Shown: positions 1-8,456, counted from the stretch's first letter. The stretch: DNA of 15,772 nucleotides from GCA-2717185 sp047517345 (GCA_047517345.1 JAKZTB010000141.1:1-15772), one strand, 5' to 3'. The notes: generated by a model from the sequence alone, not told the origin. A program made the numbers and translations.

Positions 1-70
1 GGCCCAAGGACGAGCCGATCAAGCCCAATCCGATCAGGGCAACGCGGTCGAATAGAACGGTCTCGCTCAT
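1..70 (-). CDS. tyrA: prephenate dehydrogenase, N-terminal fragment (runs off the window)
   Basis: Only the first 23 codons are present. They read MSETVLFDRVALIGLGLIGS and then SLG. This is the first beta strand and glycine-rich turn (GLGLIGSSLG) of the NAD(P)-binding Rossmann fold as seen in prephenate/arogenate dehydrogenases of the TyrA/TyrC family, which oxidatively decarboxylate prephenate or arogenate on the way to tyrosine. The ATG at 68-70 overlaps the TGA stop of the upstream aminotransferase gene in an ATGA arrangement, so the two are probably translationally coupled. Position behind a chorismate mutase and a HisC-type aminotransferase supports this identity over other Rossmann enzymes. 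Whether the enzyme prefers prephenate or arogenate cannot be seen from this fragment. Confidence 0.82.
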   Translation of the reverse strand, partial: MSETVLFDRVALIGLGLIGSSLG

Positions 71-1155
71 GCGCTTTCCAGGTGACGCGCCAGCGCTTCG
101 ACAAGCAACCGGTTTTCGTCTTCCAAACCGACCGTTATCCGGATGCATTCGGGCAAGCCGTAACCGCCCATCTGACGCGCAATAAAGCCTGCAGACATCA
201 GCGCGGCATAGCCGTCGTCGGCAACCTGCGCACTCGCAAAACGAACCAAGATGAAATTGCCTACCGATGGATGCACGCTCAGGCCGAGCGCGTTCAGTGC
301 CTCCGTCAGCCACGGCAACCAGATATCGTTGTGGGCGCGGCCATCGTCGGCATGCGCGACATCCGACAGGGCGGCTATGCCGGCCGCTTGCGCCGCCGCC
401 GTCACATTAAACGGTCCGCGGACCCGGTTCAGCACATCCGCCACTTCCGGCGGGCAATAGGCCCATCCGAGCCGCAGGGCGGCCAGTCCGAAGATCTTCG
501 AAAAGGTCCGGGTCATCACCACATTGTCGAATTCTTCGACCAGATCGAATCCCGGCGAATAGTCGTTGCGTGTCACATATTCGGCGTAGGCGGAATCGAC
601 GACCAACAGCACTTCGTCCGGTATCCCGTCGCGCAAACGCCGCACCTCATCGGCGGAGATATAGCTGCCGGTCGGATTGTTCGGATTGGCGATGAATACC
701 ATGCGCGTCCGGTCCGTGACCTTGGCCAGCATGGCGTCGACATCGACGGTGTAGTTGGCCTCCGGAGCGGCAACCGGCGTTGCGCCGACCGAACGTGCCG
801 AAATCGGATACATCATGAAGCCGTGGCGGCTAAACAATACCTCGTCGCCCTGTCCGGCATAGCACCGGACCAAGAGCGAGATCAGCTCGTCCGAGCCGTT
901 GCCGCAGACAATGCGCTCGGCTGTGCAGCCGAACCGCTCGGCAATCGCGTTTCGCAGTTTGTCGGATCCGCCATCGGGATAGCGGTGCAGCGAGTCGGCC
1001 AAGGATTCATATGCGCGGACCGCGGCAGGGCTGGGACCGAGCGGCGATTCGTTCGCCGACAACACGACGACGCGATCGGCGCCGGGCGCGTCGTGCCCCC
1101 CGCCGACATAGGCCTGGATACCCATAATTCCGGGTTGCGGTGTCGGCGATTTCAT
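67..1155 (-). CDS. hisC: HisC-family aminotransferase (histidinol-phosphate / aromatic)
   Basis: A 362-residue PLP-dependent fold-type I aminotransferase of normal HisC length. Visible motifs are the SANESPLGPS substrate-loop region (about 33-42), NPNNPTG (157-163), the PLP-contacting Asp and Tyr in VVDSAYAEY (185-193), the Schiff-base lysine K220 in TRTFSKIFGLA, and the phosphate-binding arginine in RLGW (228-231). HisC transfers an amino group from glutamate to imidazole-acetol phosphate in histidine synthesis. Many HisC-like enzymes also act on phenylpyruvate, hydroxyphenylpyruvate or prephenate. The gene lies between chorismate mutase and prephenate dehydrogenase with 4-bp ATGA overlaps at both ends, so a role in phenylalanine and tyrosine synthesis is likely (inference). 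A GGAG lies about 7 nt before the ATG. The exact substrate cannot be decided from sequence, and another hisC may exist elsewhere in the genome. Confidence 0.9.
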   Translation of the reverse strand: MKSPTPQPGIMGIQAYVGGGHDAPGADRVVVLSANESPLGPSPAAVRAYESLADSLHRYPDGGSDKLRNAIAERFGCTAERIVCGNGSDELISLLVRCYAGQGDEVLFSRHGFMMYPISARSVGATPVAAPEANYTVDVDAMLAKVTDRTRMVFIANPNNPTGSYISADEVRRLRDGIPDEVLLVVDSAYAEYVTRNDYSPGFDLVEEFDNVVMTRTFSKIFGLAALRLGWAYCPPEVADVLNRVRGPFNVTAAAQAAGIAALSDVAHADDGRAHNDIWLPWLTEALNALGLSVHPSVGNFILVRFASAQVADDGYAALMSAGFIARQMGGYGLPECIRITVGLEDENRLLVEALARHLESA

Positions 1156-2003
1156 AAGGACGCTCCGTCACTCAGATCTATGGGCACGCCATAGGCGCCG
1201 ATCACGGATACGGCGCGAACCTCATCCAGCGCGGTCAGTTTTTTCACGGCCCCGTCTTCGGACGCGACAAAGCCGTCGACTTCCATCAAATAGGCCGTCA
1301 CGTCGTGCCGATCCGTCACGATCGATCGCGTCACCAGCCCCGCCTTCGAAACGAGGCTGCGCAGCCCAGCACGGCTTAGTTCGGATTCGGTCTCGACAAC
1401 CAACAGCGAACGATCCTCGCCGGTCGGGTCGGGATCCAATTTCGCGACGGCATAGCCGCCGGTGCCGTCATTGCGGGCGTTGCTTCCTTCGATGAACGGC
1501 AACAGGGCCACAATCCGCGGTGCGACCGCACCGGCGAGCATGCGCCACCAAGCATCGTCATCGCCTTCCGCCGGCACCGGCGCGACACCGATTGCCGCTT
1601 CGCCGCTCGACACGCGCGCGACCACTTCGCGAGGCGTCGCCAGGGTCGACATCGTGTGATGCGATCCAAATTGATCGCGCGCCAAATCCCAACATCCCTG
1701 ATCGCCGCCGTCCGCATAGACGACGACGTGAAAAGGTCCCTGCATCGCGGCAAATACGGAGATCATTTCCCGCCATATCCGGACCAACGCATGGCGGGGA
1801 AACGCGCCCTGGTGGCGCGCCAGCAGCCGGCGCAGCACCTTGACTTCGCGGCCCGGGATAAAGTTCGGCGCGTTGGTTTTACCCTTCGCCGCCGCGATCT
1901 GCTCCACGACGCGGGTGCGCCGCATGATCAAGTCATGCAGCGCCGAATCGATCTCGTCGATCTCGCGGCGCACGTCTTCCAGCGGGTTTATCGCTTTGGT
2001 CAT
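1152..2003 (-). CDS. chorismate mutase (AroQ) with degenerate prephenate-dehydratase-like and ACT-like C-terminus
   Basis: The protein has 283 residues. Residues 6-88 are an AroQ-type helical chorismate mutase domain, which rearranges chorismate to prephenate. Likely active-site residues fall at the spacing known from E. coli P-protein: R12, R31, K40, R52, E53 and Q88. Residues about 91-175 resemble the periplasmic-binding-like fold of prephenate dehydratase, but I do not see the catalytic Thr-Arg-Phe motif that normally precedes the ACT domain. Residues about 198-278 read like an ACT domain (strand SLLVVETE, helix, strand TAYLMEVDGFV, helix, strand AVSVIGAYGVP). The protein therefore looks like a P-protein (PheA) derivative that kept mutase and perhaps regulatory functions but lost dehydratase. 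It is the first gene of the operon and overlaps hisC by ATGA. Its ribosome site is weak. The mutase call is firm; the C-terminal reading is inference. Confidence 0.85.
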   Translation of the reverse strand: MTKAINPLEDVRREIDEIDSALHDLIMRRTRVVEQIAAAKGKTNAPNFIPGREVKVLRRLLARHQGAFPRHALVRIWREMISVFAAMQGPFHVVVYADGGDQGCWDLARDQFGSHHTMSTLATPREVVARVSSGEAAIGVAPVPAEGDDDAWWRMLAGAVAPRIVALLPFIEGSNARNDGTGGYAVAKLDPDPTGEDRSLLVVETESELSRAGLRSLVSKAGLVTRSIVTDRHDVTAYLMEVDGFVASEDGAVKKLTALDEVRAVSVIGAYGVPIDLSDGASL

Positions 2004-2180
2004 AACGTTATCGGAAACCGGTCTTTCCCAAGCCGGGTACTACTAGAGTGGCAAACCCAAAAAATCAAAGAAAACTCGACACTAACGAATTCCGAAACCG
2101 GTTTTACCAGCCTAGATCAGGGCGAACCGCAGCACATTGAATGCCGGGCGGGCGATATTCCCTGCAAGCCGAAACAGTAC
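2004..2180. promoter_or_regulatory. intergenic region upstream of the chorismate mutase operon, with a 12-mer direct repeat
   Basis: This 177-bp gap holds the leader of the chorismate mutase operon and the 3' end of the mechanosensitive channel transcript. Two near-identical 12-mers, TCGGAAACCGGT (2011-2022) and TCCGAAACCGGT (2091-2102), lie 80 bp apart in the same orientation. An A/T-rich stretch (about 2053-2074) lies between them. Read on the minus strand, TTGATT and TAGTAG spaced 17 nt form at best a weak promoter match. No convincing Rho-independent terminator was seen for the channel gene. The regulatory role is inferred from position only. Confidence 0.3.
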
Positions 2181-4478
2181 TTACTCCGTATCTTCGCCCA
2201 TTTGGTCTTCGCCGGACGCGCGCCGCCCGGTTGGTGCGCGATGCACCGGGCTGGTGGCCGGAGACGCCGATGGTTTGGTTCCCGAGGGTTCTCCAAGCAT
2301 CCGGATCGGCGCCGCGGGTGCGTTGCCGTCCCGGTCCTCGCCGAAATAGATCGTCTGGTGCGGAAACGGTATTTCGATTCCGAGTTCGTCGAAGCGCCGC
2401 TTCATGCGCAGATTGAACGCCCGGCGCACGCCCCATTGCTGCAGCGGCTTGGTCTTGATCCGCGCGCGCACGATCACCGCGGAATCGGCAAACCGGTCGA
2501 GGCCCTGGACCTGAATGTCATCGAGAATCCGATCCGCGAAATCCGGATCGGCGCGCAGCTCCGCGCCCAGCTCTTCGATCACCGCGAAGACCGCGTCGAT
2601 ATCCTCGCGGTACCCGACGCCGATCTCCATGAACGCATAGGAATAGTCGCGGGTCAGGTTCTTGATCGAGCTGACATCGCTGAAGGGGACCGTATGGACC
2701 GTGCCGCTGACGTCGCGCAGGCGGATCGTGCGGATCGTCACGGATTCCACGACGCCGGAGTGACCCGCGACCTCGATGACATCGCCCGCGGAGATCGAAT
2801 CTTCGAGCAGGATGAAAATGCCGGTGATCACGTCCTTGACCAGGGTCTGCGCGCCGAAGCCGACCGCCAATCCAACCACCCCGGCGCCGGCCAGCAACGG
2901 CGCGATATTGAGGCCGAGTTCCGACAGCACCGTCATCGTCACCACGACCGAGAGCACGACCGTGAAGACGTTGCGCAACAGCGGCAGCAACGTCCGCGCG
3001 CGCTGGCTTCGGGTCACCGTATTGCCATCCGAGTCGGTCGCAGCGAGATAGCGCTCGATCATCGCGCCGATGATCTCCCAGACGAGAACCGCGACACCCA
3101 CGATCAGGACGATCATGATGGCCCGGCCGATCACGAACCGGCCTACATCCGAAGCGAACCAGGAGAATATGTTGAGGCCCCAGGCCTGCAGAACGGCCAG
3201 GACCACCAACACGTACAGCACACCGCGCGCGGTGGATTGGATCAGCGGCAAATAGCGGTTGGTGCGCGCTTCGAGGCCCGGCAGCCTTGTATTCAGCTCC
3301 TGACCCAACGCAAAGGCGCGCCGCACCAATTTGCGCAGGAACAGCTCGATCAGGCGGCCGAAGACGACGATGGTGACGGACAACGCCGTGGCGCGCAGCA
3401 CGAACTGGAAGCCGCCCTCTATTTCCAGCGCCCAGACGGAATAGCTCGCCGCCAAATACACGATCGTCAGAATATGCCAGACATCGGCAACGCGCCGCCG
3501 CAACACCGGCAGGAATGCGTCGGCATCGCCGCGAATCCAGCTTGCGACCGGCATGCGGTTCTGCAGCACCAGCATCACCAGCAGCAGTCCGACCGCGAGG
3601 CCCAGGGCCTTGAGCAACGCGTTGTTCGCCGCCTGGTGCAGGCCCAGCAGGTTCGACGCGTGCAACACGAAGAATCCGTAGATCGTAAGATTGGCGAGCC
3701 GCCTGACCCAGACGAAGAGATAATTCGCCGTCTCGTCGCCGATCGGGAACAGGCGCAGCTCCGCCACACGCGGCGCCAGCAGCATGCGGGCCATCGCGAT
3801 CACGCCGCGCGCCAGTACGTTCGCGTTGATCAGCGCGATCGCCGCCAACCGCCCGCCGGGCGCCTCCGGCCCGATCAATGTCAACGCGCCATAGGCCACC
3901 GCGGCGAACACGGCGATCGGCGCCAGGTCGAGAATCGTGCGCGCCAACAACAGGACAACCGAAAGCCAGAAATCGTCGTCCGCCCGCGTCTCGATTGCGC
4001 CCCGCGGCCGGCGCAGCGCCATCCGCGCGAGCAGTTCGGCGACGACGCCCACGGCAAGCACGAGAAAGAGCCTGCCCAGCACGCCGAACCACAGCGCGCG
4101 GGTCGCCGGATCGGCCAAACCCTCGAGGAATGCGACCACGGCGGCCGGCAGATCGAACACGACGGCCGCGGCCACGATAAGCTGCTCGCTCACCGCACCG
4201 ACTCGCCGCGTCAACTCCGCCAGAATGCGCGTTCCAAGACCGGACGGCACGTCCCGCGCCGCCGACTCCTTCTGCGCCGCGATCAGCGCTTGCAGATCGC
4301 GCACCAGCGCCGCGCGCCGATCCTTGTCTTCGAGGGTCTCGACGAGCTGTTCGAGAGTTTCGGGGGAGGTGGCTTGCTGCCCTGCCGTCGCAGACTGTGC
4401 CATCGCCGGGACAGCGCCGACAGCGAATGTGTACAGAAGGAGTGAAGCGGCGAATAGAAATTTGCGCACAGCCGTCAT
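2181..4478 (-). CDS. MscS-family mechanosensitive ion channel (YbiO-like, large)
   Basis: The protein has 765 residues. A signal peptide is visible at 1-27 (hydrophobic core followed by VPAMAQ), then a periplasmic, partly helical segment, then roughly ten hydrophobic helices between 100 and 560. The conserved MscS core is at 528-571: the Gly/Ala-rich pore helix (LLAGAGVVGLAVGFGAQTLV) runs into ITGIFILLEDSISAGDVIEV, the start of the cytoplasmic beta domain. The typical carboxy-terminal strand IEIPFPHQTIYF is at 702-713. A Pro/Ser/Ala-rich tail of about 50 residues follows and is probably disordered. Length, signal peptide and many extra helices match the YbiO branch rather than the 286-residue MscS. 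Such channels open under membrane tension to release solutes at hypo-osmotic downshift. The gene lies 103 bp downstream of the gldG-like gene on the same strand and could share its transcript. GGAG lies only 2 nt before the ATG, so initiation may be weak. Confidence 0.93.
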   Translation of the reverse strand: MTAVRKFLFAASLLLYTFAVGAVPAMAQSATAGQQATSPETLEQLVETLEDKDRRAALVRDLQALIAAQKESAARDVPSGLGTRILAELTRRVGAVSEQLIVAAAVVFDLPAAVVAFLEGLADPATRALWFGVLGRLFLVLAVGVVAELLARMALRRPRGAIETRADDDFWLSVVLLLARTILDLAPIAVFAAVAYGALTLIGPEAPGGRLAAIALINANVLARGVIAMARMLLAPRVAELRLFPIGDETANYLFVWVRRLANLTIYGFFVLHASNLLGLHQAANNALLKALGLAVGLLLVMLVLQNRMPVASWIRGDADAFLPVLRRRVADVWHILTIVYLAASYSVWALEIEGGFQFVLRATALSVTIVVFGRLIELFLRKLVRRAFALGQELNTRLPGLEARTNRYLPLIQSTARGVLYVLVVLAVLQAWGLNIFSWFASDVGRFVIGRAIMIVLIVGVAVLVWEIIGAMIERYLAATDSDGNTVTRSQRARTLLPLLRNVFTVVLSVVVTMTVLSELGLNIAPLLAGAGVVGLAVGFGAQTLVKDVITGIFILLEDSISAGDVIEVAGHSGVVESVTIRTIRLRDVSGTVHTVPFSDVSSIKNLTRDYSYAFMEIGVGYREDIDAVFAVIEELGAELRADPDFADRILDDIQVQGLDRFADSAVIVRARIKTKPLQQWGVRRAFNLRMKRRFDELGIEIPFPHQTIYFGEDRDGNAPAAPIRMLGEPSGTKPSASPATSPVHRAPTGRRASGEDQMGEDTE

Positions 4479-4581
4479 GGCTCCGTCGCGGGCGAAACCA
4501 GGTGTGGAATCTACCGAGTCGCCTATCGTATGTCACGACGCGTTCCGTACACCGCGCCAACTCAACGAACCGAAATTATCG

Positions 4582-6597
4582 TCACGTCTGAACCGCTGCC
4601 TTCCGCCGCTGGGTGCGGAAGATGCCGAGGCCGATGGCGAAGAGGCCGACGAGGATCGGGACCAGGCCGATATTGAGGAAGCGCAGGGTCGAGTCGAGGG
4701 ACTCGATGTCCTTGCGCAGCGCGAGCTGCACGCCGCGCAATTCCTTGCGGATGGCCAGCAGGTCGATGCGCAATTTGTCCATCTCGTCGTCGAGCGCCTT
4801 CTGCTGCTCCGCCGTCAGGATCGCTTCGCCGTCCTTCGATTGGCCGCCCGCTTTATTTTGCGCCTCTTCGAACTTCTTCTGTACGCCGCCAAGGCGCTTG
4901 ACCAGCACCTGCTCACGCGCCCGGAACTTGGCGTCCGCCTCGTTGCGCAGCGCCTCGACCCGGGTGAAGGGGCGCTGCGCCGTGCCGCGGCTGCGTAGCG
5001 TGATCAGGTCGCCCGAGCCGGCCAGGTTCTCCAGCGCATTGACGACGAAATCCCCGTTGTTCGCGAACGGCAGGGCGACACGCTGGCCGAAGAAATCCTG
5101 CACCCGCACCCAGAAATGCTCCAGCAGCATGTCGGAGTCGGTCACGAGGATGATATTGATCGGCGCTTTCGACTTGGCGACGTGCGGCGGCCATTTCTCT
5201 TCTTCCGGAATCTCGGCCGGTTTCGCCTTGGTTTTCTCCTCGGCGTTCTTGTCGGCGTCCTCCGGCTTGGCATCCTTCTCGTCCTTGGCGTCTACGGGTT
5301 TGACCTCCTCCGGCGGCTTCGGTTTTGGTGGGCCGTCCGGGAAGGCGGACTCGACCGTCCCGGTGATCCGCGCGGCCAGCAGCAGGGGTTTGCCGCCCGG
5401 CTTGAACTTCTCGACGAAGTCGAGGATGTTCGGCTTGCGCACATTGATCATGTCGGAGGGGAAGGTCTGGCTCTTCGCCGTCGTCGTCAGCAGCGGCTCG
5501 ACCTTGACCGTCGCGTCGCTTGACACTTCGATGGACCCGGCGCTGCCCATATTGATCGCGTTGATGTCGCGGGTGACCGCGTCCTTCTTGTCGATGGAAG
5601 CGTCCTTGAGCGTCAGCCACAGCAGATAGGGCGCGGGCTTCATGTCACCCTCGGTTCCCGCATTGACGATGCGGGCAAGGGTCATATCGCCGGCGACCTG
5701 GCCTTCGACCACCTTGACGCCCCACTTCTCCGTCAGCTTATTGAGGTTCGATTCCTTGGGCGCGATGGGGCGGCCCGACATCGCCGCGCCTTGCGCCAGC
5801 TCGCTGAACGGGTCGGACAATATCAACAGGCGGCCGCGGCGCATCAGGTACTGGTCGATCGCATAGAGGTCTTGATCGTTCAGGGTCGGATGGACCATGA
5901 ACAGCACATCGATCTCGTCGGTCAGGTCGTTCTTGAGGTCGAAAATATTGCGGATTTCGAACCCTTCCTTCAGCGCGTCGACGATAAACCAAGCCTTCGG
6001 CTCGCTCGCCCGTGGTGCGAATTCGCCGAACATCGGCAGGCCGGTGACGACGCCGATCACCGGTTTTTTCGGCTTGGTCAACCCTTCCAGCATGCGCGCC
6101 AAATCGTATTCGAGAAACGCCTCGCGCTGCGGCTGAAAGAAACCGATGACGCCGGTCCGCTTGCCGGACCGGGCGGCGAGGCCGAAATAGACCTTTTCAC
6201 CGCCGGCATCGAGCGGCACGCCGCTGACCCCGGCGCCGACCGCCGCATCCTCGGTTTCCGAAAACGGTTCGGGGTCGGATTCCGTTACCGTCACCTTGCC
6301 GTTCGACGCGGCGGCGAATTCGTTGACCACATCGCGAACGCGGCCGGAATAGTTGCCGTAGATCGCGACCTCCTTGACCAGCCGCTGCGAAATGTAGAGC
6401 TCGAAGGCAACCGGTTCCGTCATCTTGTCAAGGATGCGCCGCGTCCCATCGGACAGGGTGTAGAGCCGGTCCTCGGTCAAGTCGGCGCGCATCCCGGTCA
6501 CGCCGGACAGTCCCGCGTTCAAGGCAACGAAAATGGCCAAAGCCACAGCGATCCCGATAATCCAACCGCCCTTTCGAGTGAGAATATGTCTGATCAT
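4582..6597 (-). CDS. GldG-family ABC transporter auxiliary protein
   Basis: The protein has 671 residues. One membrane helix near the N-terminus (12-33) is followed by the typical GldG opening (MRADLTEDRLYTLSDGTRRIL, 36-56). A large extracytoplasmic region of the ABC_transp_aux type covers about 60-540. It includes an IGVVTGLPMFG strand (181-191) and a VLFMVHPTLNDQDLYAIDQY segment (231-250). A charged Lys/Glu/Asp/Pro-rich stretch at 422-470 splits this domain and looks disordered. A heptad-like helix at about 550-635 is probably a coiled coil. A second membrane helix (638-660) is followed by a short basic tail, so both ends are cytoplasmic. In Bacteroidetes GldG works with GldA and GldF in gliding; in proteobacteria the function of this family is unknown. 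The start lies 11 bp after the permease stop, with a G-rich ribosome site (GGGGG) overlapping that stop. It is the third gene of a compact ABC operon. Confidence 0.88.
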   Translation of the reverse strand: MIRHILTRKGGWIIGIAVALAIFVALNAGLSGVTGMRADLTEDRLYTLSDGTRRILDKMTEPVAFELYISQRLVKEVAIYGNYSGRVRDVVNEFAAASNGKVTVTESDPEPFSETEDAAVGAGVSGVPLDAGGEKVYFGLAARSGKRTGVIGFFQPQREAFLEYDLARMLEGLTKPKKPVIGVVTGLPMFGEFAPRASEPKAWFIVDALKEGFEIRNIFDLKNDLTDEIDVLFMVHPTLNDQDLYAIDQYLMRRGRLLILSDPFSELAQGAAMSGRPIAPKESNLNKLTEKWGVKVVEGQVAGDMTLARIVNAGTEGDMKPAPYLLWLTLKDASIDKKDAVTRDINAINMGSAGSIEVSSDATVKVEPLLTTTAKSQTFPSDMINVRKPNILDFVEKFKPGGKPLLLAARITGTVESAFPDGPPKPKPPEEVKPVDAKDEKDAKPEDADKNAEEKTKAKPAEIPEEEKWPPHVAKSKAPINIILVTDSDMLLEHFWVRVQDFFGQRVALPFANNGDFVVNALENLAGSGDLITLRSRGTAQRPFTRVEALRNEADAKFRAREQVLVKRLGGVQKKFEEAQNKAGGQSKDGEAILTAEQQKALDDEMDKLRIDLLAIRKELRGVQLALRKDIESLDSTLRFLNIGLVPILVGLFAIGLGIFRTQRRKAAVQT

Positions 6598-6608
6598 GAC
6601 GGCGCCCC

Positions 6609-7343
6609 CTATTCCGCCTTCAGCCGGTCGACCGCCAGCATATTGGCGAACAGAAAAACGCCGATAAGCGACACGAAATAGACCACATCGCGCAAATCCA
6701 GAACGCCTTTGGAAATATCCGCGAAATGGGTCAGGAAACTGAGCGACGCAATGAAATCGACAAGGATTTTCGGCGCCCAGCCGGAGAAGAACCCCAGCAC
6801 GATCGGCGCGCCGCTGGCGATCAGTACGAAACAGGCCGCGGTCGTCATGACAAATGCGACGACCTGGTTCTTGGTCAGGGCGGAAATGAACGAACCGACG
6901 GCGAGGAATCCCGAAGCCATCAGCAGACTGCCGACATAGCCGGCAAAAATAATGCCGTTATCCGGTTCGCCCAGGAAATTGACGGTGACCCAGAAGGGAA
7001 ACGTCAGCGCCAAGGTGATCGCCGCAAAAATTACCGCCGCCAGGTACTTGCCGAGGACCACCTGTGCCAGTGAAAGCGGTAGCGTCATGAGCAGTTCGAT
7101 CGTGCCCGACTTGCGTTCTTCCGCCCACATGCGCATCGAAATCGCCGGGATCAGCAGCATGTAGACCCAGGCGTGAAATTGAAAAAACGCCGATAGATCG
7201 GCTTGGCCACGGCCGAAGAAGTTGCCCATGAAGAAGGTCAGTGTGCCGAGCAGCGCCAGGAAGATGACGATGAAGACATACGCGACCGGCGTCGCGAAAT
7301 AGTCGGCTAACTCCCGCCGAACGACAAGGAACGTGTTGGTCAT
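6609..7343 (-). CDS. ABC-2 type transporter permease, GldF-like
   Basis: The protein has 244 residues and about six membrane helices (22-42, 58-70, 100-122, 132-156, 160-186, 220-238). The motif SMRMWAEERKSGTIELLMTLP at 69-89 follows the second helix and is the coupling region typical of ABC-2 permeases of the GldF/NosY group. The ATG follows the TAA stop of the ATPase with no gap (TAAATG), so the two are surely co-translated subunits of one complex in the inner membrane. The substrate is unknown for this family outside Bacteroidetes. There is no sign of truncation. Confidence 0.92.
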   Translation of the reverse strand: MTNTFLVVRRELADYFATPVAYVFIVIFLALLGTLTFFMGNFFGRGQADLSAFFQFHAWVYMLLIPAISMRMWAEERKSGTIELLMTLPLSLAQVVLGKYLAAVIFAAITLALTFPFWVTVNFLGEPDNGIIFAGYVGSLLMASGFLAVGSFISALTKNQVVAFVMTTAACFVLIASGAPIVLGFFSGWAPKILVDFIASLSFLTHFADISKGVLDLRDVVYFVSLIGVFLFANMLAVDRLKAE

Positions 7344-8270
7344 TTATTGTACCGTGGTGATGGAGCGGAATACCTGATCCAAATGGCCGCGCGCGAGGTG
7401 AATTTCGTCGATCGTGATGTCGTTCGTCCGCATCGCGACGCCAACGTCGTTCAGGATATGCACGCCTCCCTTTGACCTGACGAACAGTTTGTTCTGGTGG
7501 CCAACTTCCACCGATGCTACCAGAGGCAACGCCAGCAGGAGCTGTCTCGCAACTTCCATATCGCCGGAAATTTGCAACGAAACGGCATTATGCTGGTCGG
7601 AACGCGCCAACAGTTCAGCCGGGGTCGCATCAGCGACAATCCGCCCGTTGGCGATGATGATGGCCCGCGTACAGACCGCCTCGACCTCTTCCAGGATGTG
7701 GGTCGAAATGACGATCGCCTTCTCTTCGGACATTTCGGAGATGAGCTGGCGGACTTCGTGTTTCTGGTTCGGGTCGAGGCCGTCCGTCGGTTCGTCGAGA
7801 ATCAGCACGTCCGGATCGTGCAGCAGCGCCTGCGCCAGGCCGACGCGGCGCTTGAACCCCTTGGACAATGTTTCGATCGGTTGCGCCAGAACCGATCCGA
7901 TCTGGGTCTTCCCAACCACATCGCTTATCCGCTCAATACGCTCGGCCCCGGAAAAACCGCGCACGCCGGCAACGAATTCGAGAAAGTGTCCAGCAGACAT
8001 GTCCGGCCACAAGGGTGCGCCCTCCGGCAGATACCCGATACATCTCTTCACCGCGATCGGATCGCGCTGCACGTCGAAACCTTCGACGCGGATCGTCCCG
8101 GACGTCGGCGCCAAAAATCCCGTGATCATTTTCATGGTGGTCGACTTGCCGGCCCCGTTCGGGCCGAGGAATCCTAGCACTTCGCCACGATCCACCGAGA
8201 AACTGAGATGGTCGACGGCGACGAACGCGCCGAACCGCCGCGTCAGATTTTCAATTTCAATCATACTCAT
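7344..8270 (-). CDS. ABC transporter ATP-binding protein, GldA-like
   Basis: The cytoplasmic ATPase has 308 residues from the chosen start. Visible motifs are Walker A GPNGAGKS (36-43), the GldA/NosF-type Q-loop position YLPEGAPLW (80-88) where glutamate replaces the usual glutamine, the divergent signature LSKGFKRR (135-142), Walker B VLILDEPTDGLDP (155-167) and the switch histidine in STHILEEVE (189-197). The frame stays open to an ATG at 8340-8342, which would add 24 residues. I prefer the ATG at 8268-8270 because family members begin right before the first strand (MIEIENLTRRFG) and an AGGA lies about 10 nt upstream. The gene heads the operon with the permease and the GldG-like protein. 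It energises the complex by ATP hydrolysis. Confidence 0.9.
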   Translation of the reverse strand: MSMIEIENLTRRFGAFVAVDHLSFSVDRGEVLGFLGPNGAGKSTTMKMITGFLAPTSGTIRVEGFDVQRDPIAVKRCIGYLPEGAPLWPDMSAGHFLEFVAGVRGFSGAERIERISDVVGKTQIGSVLAQPIETLSKGFKRRVGLAQALLHDPDVLILDEPTDGLDPNQKHEVRQLISEMSEEKAIVISTHILEEVEAVCTRAIIIANGRIVADATPAELLARSDQHNAVSLQISGDMEVARQLLLALPLVASVEVGHQNKLFVRSKGGVHILNDVGVAMRTNDITIDEIHLARGHLDQVFRSITTVQ

Positions 8271-8456
8271 AGGCGCGATGTCCTGCCTCTTCATCCCAAA
8301 TATCCGGTTCATAGCCCGGGTTATTTTCTCCCGAATTAGCATTATTTAAGCGTTTTGCAAGGTATATTGCACGCCACTTCCGGCTCTGCAACCGTAGTCG
8401 AATCATGTAGCTTCTGTGCGGTGCAGTCGCCCGTCCAGGCTAGTGGGGTATTGAGT
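8271..8456. promoter_or_regulatory. divergent promoter region between ABC operon and cyclase
   Basis: This 186-bp region lies between two divergent genes and must hold promoters for both, unless the ABC ATPase starts at 8342. The part around 8339-8375 is A/T-rich and contains TTGCAAGGTATATTGCA (8355-8371), a TTGCA direct repeat with 7 nt between the copies. No clear consensus -35/-10 pair or terminator was found. The frame of the cyclase is open through the right half, but only rare start codons without ribosome sites occur there. Confidence 0.35.
8445..8448 (+). promoter_or_regulatory. G-rich ribosome binding site of the cyclase gene
   Basis: GGGG lies 8 nt before GTG 8457. No purine-rich site precedes the other in-frame start codons upstream (TTG 8355, GTG 8421), so this site decides the start choice. 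The match to AGGAGG is only partial. Confidence 0.4.

Noticed and set aside
1656..4445. 929-codon open frame on the plus strand
   Set aside because: It runs antisense to the chorismate mutase and channel genes and is rich in Arg, His, Gln and Asp, as expected for the reverse of high-GC coding DNA.
2518..4560. 680-codon open frame on the minus strand
   Set aside because: A +1 shadow of the mechanosensitive channel gene, very Arg/Gly/Ala-rich with no domain.
4600..4621. Hairpin CTTCCGC / GCGGAAG near the 3' end of the gldG-like gene
   Set aside because: It lies inside the coding region and has no T-run, so it is unlikely to be a terminator.
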